DNA of 64,000 nt from Serratia marcescens (lineage in GTDB: Bacteria > Pseudomonadota > Gammaproteobacteria > Enterobacterales > Enterobacteriaceae), in contig NZ_JARVZZ010000003.1 of NCBI RefSeq assembly GCF_029846115.1, forward strand, positions 12,467 through 76,466, written 5' to 3'. A program made the position numbers and the translations under genes. Shown here in pieces: positions 57,978 through 64,000 of this stretch. The notes under the pieces were generated by a model, which had not been told where the DNA came from, did no database searches, and was given only the letters and a program-made list of their open reading frames with translations. How positions within the stretch are numbered: position 1 is the stretch's first letter; each line of letters opens with the position of its first letter.

Positions 57978-60900
57978 TTACACCCCGGGACGGGGTGACT
58001 GCGGGGTAGGCCGGGAGGTGTTTTCCACAATATCGATGTCCCGGCGCTGCGGGGCTTGCGACGGTGGAATGTAGTCATGCGTAAACCCAAGTTGTTTATG
58101 CAGGGCCGGGGGACACTTTGCCGGTTCAATCAGCGGTGCATAGAGACGCTCCTTTTCCCCTTTCAGCCGGAAAACGAAGGCGTTATTGGCGCCTGATTCA
58201 TGATTGACTGCATTGCCGTAGCCGATCGCCGTTACACCTTCGGTGGTCACCGCGTTGAGTGCCAGATAGCGATGGCCTTTGTCGTTGGTGCAGAGTTTTC
58301 CCAGTACTGGATGATATTCCCCCTGATATTGCACAATGCCCTGAACATACTCACCCAAGCCTTTAACCAGCAGCAGCTTGAGCTGATTTTCACTGTCCAT
58401 TGCTTTCATCAATACGGTGCCGGCATCCTGGGTTTGTGCCGGTAAGTTAGGGTGTGCAGGACGTGTTGCCGGCGCTGCAGTTCCTTCCCCGTTTGGTTTC
58501 AGCCACACCAGATCGTTGGCAGGCTCAGGGAGCGGTGGCAGTGTGATACCGGTATCTTTGGCCAGTTGGATCACTTGTTGTTGCAACGCGGCGAAATGGG
58601 TCATGTCGTAAGCCACTAATGTTGCCGGCGGTGTGGCCTGTTGTTCATGACTGACCAATAATTGTGGGTCGATAGCAGATTTAATTTCCCACTGATTACG
58701 ATGGGTGGCGATTTCCTCTGTTTTCTCAACACCGTTAGCATCAACAATGACCTTTCCTTTTTCATCCCGAACTTTTGCCGTAACCGTCACTTCTTTATTG
58801 CCTAACCAGGTCAGCGTAACGACGTCGTCCTTATTGAGACCGCTGGCGGGGACGATTTGGGCAAGTTCTTTCCCCCATATGTACCGTTCTCCCCCGGCCG
58901 TGCGTAAATGCACGTAATAGTTGTTGTTCTCCGACTCGTCGAAATTATAACGAGCCTGGCCGTGCCCCAGTAAGGTACCGGTCAGTCCGGCTTCACTCTC
59001 TTTACGGCTGGCGTTGCGTGGCTCATCGGTCGGCAATACCGTCGGTCTCAGTTCCGGCGGGAGACTGTTCTTTTCTGTGGCGGCAGCAGAAGGTGATGTT
59101 GACTCTCGTTCTGGCACAATCGCCGCGGTTGGCGTACCGACTGGCGTTGGGGTCTCTCCTGGCGCAGGTTCATTGCTCAATGCCTTGCGCGCTTCATCCA
59201 GCATCAACTGTTGTTGTGGGTTCTTCATTTTGACATCGAGGTTGTACTCGGCGATCAACGTCACGGCTCGCTGTTTAAACTCGTCGCTACCGGTCAATTC
59301 AATACGTCCCCGATACTGCTCTCGCGCAACCAGCAGAGCAGTCAAGATCATGGCATCATTTTGGCTGGCCGTGGCGTTGGCCATCGTGAGTCGGTCACCG
59401 TGATCAACAAAAGCGGGTTCACCGGAGAACAAATATTTTACAGAACGGCCATCCGCTGCAATTTCATGGGTGATCTGTTGCATTAATGCATCCAGATCAA
59501 GAGGGGTGACCTGGCGACTTTGTTTGCCGTCCGGCATTTCTATCCGTATACCGTCAACTTCGAGCTCAACATCGGAAGCCTGCGTTTCCGTTAGGGGCGT
59601 ATTGGCGCTTTCGTTGATTGGGCCTGAGGTCGGCGTTGGTGCGGTGAGCGATGTTATTTCTGTTGGTGCAATTTTTGCCTGTTTATCTATTAATTTAGCA
59701 TCATCCGTTTCCTGCTCATCCTTTATGGGGGCCGGGTTAGGGACTGTCGGTGAATACTCCTGGGCCTCTTGTTCATCCAATTCTGCAATAATATGGCTGT
59801 AATCGGCATAGTCCTCCTGGAAGGGAGGCGAAGGTTCAGTATAAGTTGCAGCCGTGACTGTGGGCTCGGGATCTGCCGAAGCTTGCATCCTGGTGTCGTT
59901 GGCACTGATGTTCGGTTCGATGGGTTCCGGTATAGACGGCATTGGCGTATCGTCTACCGGCGCTTGTACCGGTTCAACGACGGGGATATTTTCCACGGTG
60001 TGCTCCACTTGAGTGATATTCAATGCGGCAAATGTTGGCGCCAAGAATTGCGTTAATGCCTCTAGCCCCCGGGCCTGGTGAAAATCGTTAAAATCGGTGA
60101 GGCCTTGCTGGCGTTCTGACTGCGTAAACGTCGGCAATATTACCGTGCCGCCTGTGGCGTCGGCGGCTTCTTCTGCTTTCTCTTTACCCGGGTTACCCGG
60201 GCGTTTAGGTTTTGGCAGGTCGTCATCTCCCAAAAACAGCTTAGGGCTGTCGGGATAGTGTTCATGCAGGGCTTTCGCCACTTTTACCAGATTGCCGGAG
60301 TCAACTGTCATGACGACGGGATGTTGAAGAGCCATTGCCGCACTGGATGCCGTCGCGTACCCCTCGGCAAAGACGATGGGATTGCCATTTTTCAATGAGC
60401 CACCGACGACAAAAAAACTGCCCTCTTTTTGGCCACCTTTACTGAGGCGTTTACTGCCATCGGGGGCGATGGTTTGCAGTGTACGGATATCCCCGGCCGC
60501 ATTGCTGAGTGGAATGACCAGGTTCTCACGTTCTGAGCGGAGACCTTTTGCGGCTTTGACTCCTTTTTTGTTCAGGTAAGCATGATTATGGCCAGCCTGA
60601 TTGAGGGGGGCGTAACGAGAGGCGGATGCCTGTGCGACCTGATTGTGTTCCTTTATCTTGCGTTGTTCACGCCGATGTTGCTCCTGAGCGGCTATCGCCT
60701 TTTGGTGAGCAATAACAGTGGGATCTGGCCGTGCAGAGGCTGATGACCAAACGTTACGGTGATCTCCCGCGCGATGGTCGGTGAACCAGCCATTGGCAAA
60801 GCCATCCTTATGGCCCACATAAACCCCTGACTGTTTCCCGGGTTTATCATCATCCATTGCGATACGGTGAGCTTTCCCATCCATTTCAGGAGGCTCGCTG

Positions 60901-61154
60901 AGTTTTCCCCCAAGGACACGGATAAAGTCGCCAAATTCCTGTTGGGGATCGCCCTGTGCAGACATCACCAGGGCAGTGTCTGTCCGCCATCGAGACAGCT
61001 TGCTGAGATCTGCCCCAGGTCTGGCGAACCACAGTTTTTTATCAGCATCGAACTCAAGGGCATTCTGACCATTTTCAAGTTTTCCAGCCTGGCGCTTGGC
61101 CTCTTTAAGTTGCTCAAACGGGATCACCAGGTAAGTCGGTTCGGTGACCTTCAT
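57978..61154 (-). CDS. Large Toprim-domain plasmid primase
   Basis: A 1058-residue protein of the LtrC/TraC-primase type. Residues 1-250 form the primase head with zinc-finger-like and helical parts. A Toprim domain covers about 250-370: FAEGYATASSAA gives the catalytic Glu, and LFLGDDDLPKP gives the Asp triad. A low-complexity Pro/Thr/Glu-rich linker (about 385-560) is followed by a polyvalent-protein type region (about 560-900) and a mobile C-terminal domain. IncL/M plasmids carry a pri gene here; it may be passed to the recipient to start lagging-strand synthesis. ATG 61154 follows GGAGG. Confidence 0.85.
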   Translation of the reverse strand: MKVTEPTYLVIPFEQLKEAKRQAGKLENGQNALEFDADKKLWFARPGADLSKLSRWRTDTALVMSAQGDPQQEFGDFIRVLGGKLSEPPEMDGKAHRIAMDDDKPGKQSGVYVGHKDGFANGWFTDHRAGDHRNVWSSASARPDPTVIAHQKAIAAQEQHRREQRKIKEHNQVAQASASRYAPLNQAGHNHAYLNKKGVKAAKGLRSERENLVIPLSNAAGDIRTLQTIAPDGSKRLSKGGQKEGSFFVVGGSLKNGNPIVFAEGYATASSAAMALQHPVVMTVDSGNLVKVAKALHEHYPDSPKLFLGDDDLPKPKRPGNPGKEKAEEAADATGGTVILPTFTQSERQQGLTDFNDFHQARGLEALTQFLAPTFAALNITQVEHTVENIPVVEPVQAPVDDTPMPSIPEPIEPNISANDTRMQASADPEPTVTAATYTEPSPPFQEDYADYSHIIAELDEQEAQEYSPTVPNPAPIKDEQETDDAKLIDKQAKIAPTEITSLTAPTPTSGPINESANTPLTETQASDVELEVDGIRIEMPDGKQSRQVTPLDLDALMQQITHEIAADGRSVKYLFSGEPAFVDHGDRLTMANATASQNDAMILTALLVAREQYRGRIELTGSDEFKQRAVTLIAEYNLDVKMKNPQQQLMLDEARKALSNEPAPGETPTPVGTPTAAIVPERESTSPSAAATEKNSLPPELRPTVLPTDEPRNASRKESEAGLTGTLLGHGQARYNFDESENNNYYVHLRTAGGERYIWGKELAQIVPASGLNKDDVVTLTWLGNKEVTVTAKVRDEKGKVIVDANGVEKTEEIATHRNQWEIKSAIDPQLLVSHEQQATPPATLVAYDMTHFAALQQQVIQLAKDTGITLPPLPEPANDLVWLKPNGEGTAAPATRPAHPNLPAQTQDAGTVLMKAMDSENQLKLLLVKGLGEYVQGIVQYQGEYHPVLGKLCTNDKGHRYLALNAVTTEGVTAIGYGNAVNHESGANNAFVFRLKGEKERLYAPLIEPAKCPPALHKQLGFTHDYIPPSQAPQRRDIDIVENTSRPTPQSPRPGV

Positions 61155-61288
61155 ACCGCCTCCCAGCCCAGGTCGTCGACATTGCCCGAATAGATGCCAA
61201 TCCAAATGCGAGTAGGGCGGTATATCAGGGATTGGAGTAAATAGCCGGCCAGAAATGGCGTGTCAGATTTTGCATATTGTTCTTTCAT
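61151..61288 (-). CDS. 45-aa peptide between traK and the primase gene
   Basis: A 45-residue frame from ATG 61288, seven bases after AGGAG, to TGA 61151, which overlaps the primase start as ATGA. Sequence starts MKEQYAKSDTPFLAGYLLQS and has a hydrophobic, aromatic second half (RIWIGIY). Strong ribosome site and translational coupling to the primase both support a real gene. No function is known to me. Confidence 0.65.
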   Translation of the reverse strand: MKEQYAKSDTPFLAGYLLQSLIYRPTRIWIGIYSGNVDDLGWEAV

Positions 61289-61296
61289 CACAGCTC

Positions 61297-61563
61297 CTAT
61301 TCAAAAAACTTTCGATACCACCAAGGTCGCCCGGTAATGATGTTTCCCCGCATCCGGTGCAGCAGTCGTTGCAACAGCACTGTTAGCGTGTAACCGAAGA
61401 TGGCCAGCACCTTGTAAAAAATCAGCAAGGCGATGCAAAACATGAGCACGGGCAGACTTGGCCAAATGACCCAGATAAGCAGCACCAGATAAACCAATAC
61501 GGGAATGCCCCAGAAGGTGGCGGGCCGCCCACTGTCGAGCCAGGGGGAATAGTCGTTATCCAT
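61297..61563 (-). CDS. traK: TraK, IcmT-like small membrane protein
   Basis: An 88-residue protein. The start WLDSGRPATFWGIPV (about residues 9-23) and end MRGNIITGRPWWYRKFFE are the IcmT/TraK signature, with a hydrophobic double span between (about 22-60). ATG 61563 follows GGAGG and overlaps the traJ stop codon. In Legionella IcmT affects pore formation; in plasmids it is needed for transfer. Confidence 0.9.
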   Translation of the reverse strand: MDNDYSPWLDSGRPATFWGIPVLVYLVLLIWVIWPSLPVLMFCIALLIFYKVLAIFGYTLTVLLQRLLHRMRGNIITGRPWWYRKFFE

Positions 61564-62720
61564 CAATGCCTCCGTTGTTTATCGGTGAACTCCCGCCAAC
61601 CGATCACTCGCTCAGCGACACGGCTATCGATGCGACCTTCAACAAACAGCGTCCAGGCTTGGTCTGCGATCCGGCTTTGTTTTTCCCGTAGCGTTGCGTT
61701 GATCATGTCGGGCCAGCGTGAGTAGTGTTCGAGTCCAAGCCGGTGGCGCCAGTCGTCATCAAACAGCACATATTCCCGGACAGCCTGGCGTTTGCCGTCG
61801 ATCGTCGGCAACAGGTGTTGCACAACGACAAAGCGCATGGCGTCCAGAAGGTCGAAGGCGATTTGTTCACGTGAGTCGTTGGGTGCCATCAAGACACAGC
61901 GTGAAAAGGCATGCCCGGGTGAGAAGGCGTGAAGTGTACCTAACGTTAAGTGTCCGGACTGGGCGCAAGCGACTGCAGCCTGGAGCGTCTCAAGGTCACG
62001 GATTTCACCGATGCCGATAATATGGGGAGCCCGACGTAAAGCCAGGCGCAAACCGTGGGCAAAACTGGGTACATCACGTCCTATTTCAGACTGCTGCGGT
62101 CGCAGCAATAATCGAGGGCTATTTAACAAATACTCGACAGGATCCTCATAGGTCACCAGTTTGCCGTTAGGGTTTGTTTCACCGTAATGCTGGTATACGG
62201 AGGCCAGAAGTGTGGACTTTCCCGAACCCGTCGGGCCGCAGACTAACCCCATGCCATCCATCGGTAAAAAGCTGCGGAACAAATCCTCTTCTATCCCCAT
62301 ATCCTCAAGGATGGGGATGTTCGACGGAATGATACGCAGAGTCATGGCAATGGCGGTATTGAGCGCCCCGATCGTCGCCTGGATGAAGTTGGTCCGAAAC
62401 CTGACTCGCTCACCGCGTTCGAGCCCAAAGCGGCCATTATTGTCGCCTTCTAACTGCAGGGGACGATCGGCCCCTTGCCCCCCCTGAACGAGGGATTTGA
62501 TATCCGGGGTATACACCTCATCAATCAGGCGAACCAAATTGGCATGTTCCAGAGGGAACTGACCGGCGACCACTTTACGGCCATGATGATCGACAACGAT
62601 GGGACTGCCACTTTGCAGATGAATATCCGATACGTTATGGCGGTAACAATGAACGAAGAACTCTCGGAGTTTGTCAGCGGTAAGACCGCCCCTGAAATCA
62701 AAACTGTCTAAATCCGTCAT
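61563..62720 (-). CDS. traJ: TraJ, DotB-type (VirB11-class) secretion ATPase
   Basis: A 385-residue hexameric ATPase of the DotB/TraJ/PilT group, which sits at the cytosolic base of the channel. HNVSDIHLQSGSP is the N-terminal signature. Walker A GPTGSGKST is at residues 162-170, the Asp box LVTYEDPVEYLL follows near 193, Walker B IIGIGEIRDLETLQAA near 238, and the His box QSGHLTLGTLHAFS near 257. Length matches DotB. It lies between traI and traK in one operon. Confidence 0.95.
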   Translation of the reverse strand: MTDLDSFDFRGGLTADKLREFFVHCYRHNVSDIHLQSGSPIVVDHHGRKVVAGQFPLEHANLVRLIDEVYTPDIKSLVQGGQGADRPLQLEGDNNGRFGLERGERVRFRTNFIQATIGALNTAIAMTLRIIPSNIPILEDMGIEEDLFRSFLPMDGMGLVCGPTGSGKSTLLASVYQHYGETNPNGKLVTYEDPVEYLLNSPRLLLRPQQSEIGRDVPSFAHGLRLALRRAPHIIGIGEIRDLETLQAAVACAQSGHLTLGTLHAFSPGHAFSRCVLMAPNDSREQIAFDLLDAMRFVVVQHLLPTIDGKRQAVREYVLFDDDWRHRLGLEHYSRWPDMINATLREKQSRIADQAWTLFVEGRIDSRVAERVIGWREFTDKQRRH

Positions 62721-62750
62721 GTCGACACTCCTTGCTGAGTGTGATGTTGA

Positions 62751-63539
62751 TTACTGTTGGGTGTTTATCGTGGGTTTCCAGCGTTTTTTATCCAGTTCGA
62801 AGCCGGCACGTTGTTTCAGGTCGCGGACTTTATCGCCCAGCATCAGCTTGTCTTTCGAACCGGTGACAGACTGCAGCTGTTCACTGACGACTGGTGGGGT
62901 GATCATGCCCTGTTGTACAAGGGTGGAATAACGCACCATGCCGGTGTAATCCCGGGTCAGCCGTCCAAAATTACTTTCCAGGGTTCGGTCGGCACTTTCT
63001 CGCCCTTCCTGCCATCCTTTCTCTATGGCTGCTCTCCAGACTTTTTCTTCGTCTCCATTTTTGGGGCGGATTTCCGTTGGAATGTCTGTGTTGATGCCCA
63101 GGCCAGCCAGCAAATATTGGCGCCAGGTCGGCGGGTTACTGACAAATCGCTCGGGAACGAGAATGTTGTAGACCTTGTTGGCTGTGCGGATCTGACTATC
63201 GGTAATGTGGGCCAGAGATTCAGATGCCACGATCACCGGCGGTAACCAACCTTGTCTGCTGATGAGGGGGGCGAACGTATATAGGCGATTAAGCGCATCG
63301 TTCTGACCATTCAGAGCCTGTTGAAGCTCCCAGGCGCGTTGAGCCTTTCCCCCACGAAAGCCCACGGTTTGGCCTGCATCATTTAGTAGCTGCCAGAGCG
63401 TGTCGTTAAGGCCATGTTTGTCTATGGTCTTGGGTGACAAATAGGCATCAATACTTGGTGGAGGGGATGATTCAGTTGTAGCCCCGATAGCCGGCACCGT
63501 GACCAGTGCCAGGCACAGGGCCAGGGCTTTTTGTGTCAT
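62751..63539 (-). CDS. traI: TraI, DotC-like outer-membrane core protein
   Basis: A 262-residue protein with a signal peptide (to about residue 19) lacking a clear lipobox, then the DotC/TraI domain: AQRAWELQQALNGQNDALNRLYTFAPLI, WLPPVIVASESLAHITDS and WRAAIEKGWQEGRESAD. DotC helps place DotH in the outer membrane. It starts within the traH stop codon (ATGA overlap) and is 30 bp before traJ. Not related to F TraI relaxase. Confidence 0.92.
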   Translation of the reverse strand: MTQKALALCLALVTVPAIGATTESSPPPSIDAYLSPKTIDKHGLNDTLWQLLNDAGQTVGFRGGKAQRAWELQQALNGQNDALNRLYTFAPLISRQGWLPPVIVASESLAHITDSQIRTANKVYNILVPERFVSNPPTWRQYLLAGLGINTDIPTEIRPKNGDEEKVWRAAIEKGWQEGRESADRTLESNFGRLTRDYTGMVRYSTLVQQGMITPPVVSEQLQSVTGSKDKLMLGDKVRDLKQRAGFELDKKRWKPTINTQQ

Positions 63540-63994
63540 GCCAGTTTTCCTTTTTTCAGGGGTAACATGAAATAGAGTCGTAGCTCAGTTGGCTGCTGAT
63601 CCAACTGAGCTCGCCAATCGATCTGGGTGCGAACCAAACGCAGAACCTGTTCAAAGGTTGCGTCCTGTACATGGATTGTCAGGGGCAGGGGCAGGCGAAC
63701 GCCCGTATAAGCAAAGGACAAACCGCGTTGATGCGCTAACTGACTGAGTAGTTCGATAGCGTCGCCGTCCCAATCCACTGCGATCCTCTGAGAGTTAGCG
63801 GTGATTCGTGGGATGAACAACGATGAACGTGTCTGGTTAATGGCGTCAGCTTGGTTGAGTAGGGTCGTGGTGTTTTGTATGTCCTGTGCTGAGTGGATGA
63901 TGTGAGCCTGAGGGGTAACCAGTGAATGAGTAGATATGTCACGCGAACATGCACTGAGCATTAGCACAGTGCATGCGACCATAAAGGTTTTCAT
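63536..63994 (-). CDS. traH: TraH, DotD-like lipoprotein
   Basis: A 152-residue lipoprotein. The signal MKTFMVACTVLMLSAC ends in the lipobox LSAC with lipidated Cys16. The C-terminal part (LLSQLAHQRGLSFAYTGVRLPLPLTIHVQDATFEQVLRLV, in part) is the secretin N0-like fold of DotD. With DotC it carries DotH to the outer membrane. It is the first gene of the traH-I-J-K operon visible here; only six bases of upstream DNA remain, so its promoter and ribosome site are outside or at the edge of the window. Confidence 0.92.
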   Translation of the reverse strand: MKTFMVACTVLMLSACSRDISTHSLVTPQAHIIHSAQDIQNTTTLLNQADAINQTRSSLFIPRITANSQRIAVDWDGDAIELLSQLAHQRGLSFAYTGVRLPLPLTIHVQDATFEQVLRLVRTQIDWRAQLDQQPTELRLYFMLPLKKGKLA

Positions 63995-64000
63995 TGATGA

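Noticed and set aside
1..64000. Insertion sequences, integrons, resistance genes, tRNA or rRNA genes
   Set aside because: I found no transposase, integron integrase, resistance determinant or structural RNA gene signature anywhere in the window.

Overview
The window reads as 64 kb of a large self-transmissible enterobacterial plasmid. I see no chromosomal housekeeping genes, rRNA, tRNA, CRISPR array, insertion sequence or antibiotic-resistance gene. The right third is a complete I-type (Dot/Icm-related) conjugation cluster in the order known from IncL/M and IncI1 plasmids. The left end carries an IncL/M-type antisense-RNA/pseudoknot RepA replicon. The host is therefore most likely a member of the Enterobacterales (Serratia, Erwinia, Pantoea or Yersinia-like); the species cannot be read from the sequence.

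Layout: (1) 0.3-4.6 kb, two replicons: repA with an antisense RNA and pseudoknot leader, and a Rep_3 initiator on the minus strand flanked by 22-bp-spaced iterons. A 21-bp palindrome-containing repeat occurs once beside each. (2) 4.7-9.4 kb, an AT-rich acyltransferase, then SOS genes: umuDC behind a perfect LexA box, and an HMCES/SRAP gene. (3) 9.6-19.3 kb, accessory cargo: a long PemK/MazF-like protein, an STM2901/DUF1493 operon, a winged-helix pair with operator-like repeats, DUF3800 and GIY-YIG proteins, several membrane proteins, and a ResD-like tyrosine recombinase. (4) 19.3-21.4 kb, an XRE regulator and a ParA plus ribbon-helix-helix partition unit set among AT-rich repeats.

(5) 21.4-35.7 kb, the conjugative leading region. 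Nearly every gene reads rightward, toward the predicted oriT. Seven intergenic blocks of about 200-550 bp belong to one structured repeat family, each ending just before a start codon. Downstream genes are a methyltransferase-like protein, unknown proteins, DUF3085, stbA/stbB with a palindromic centromere, a tandem-HTH protein, an Api92/DUF1281-like protein, klcA, a large ParB-family protein, psiB-psiA, higBA and DUF932. By position, orientation and conserved hairpins these blocks resemble the single-strand promoters (Frpo of F, ssi of ColIb-P9) that express anti-restriction and anti-SOS genes from the incoming T-strand. This is the most interesting feature of the window.

(6) 35.8-38.7 kb, a MobC-like gene, oriT (candidate nic at 36287/36288 on the minus strand), nikA and the MOB-P relaxase nikB. 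(7) 38.7-64 kb, all on the minus strand: a phospholipase-D nuclease, the coupling complex trbC-trbB-trbA, excA, traY-X-W, a 42-aa membrane peptide, traU-T-R-Q-P-O-N-M-L, a Toprim primase, a 45-aa peptide, and traK-J-I-H.

Together: NikA/NikB nick oriT and the minus strand leaves 5' end first, leftward through the leading region. TrbC with TrbA and TraT would couple it to the Tra channel. In the recipient the leading genes would be expressed early, before two replicons, two partition systems, higBA and the recombinase secure inheritance.
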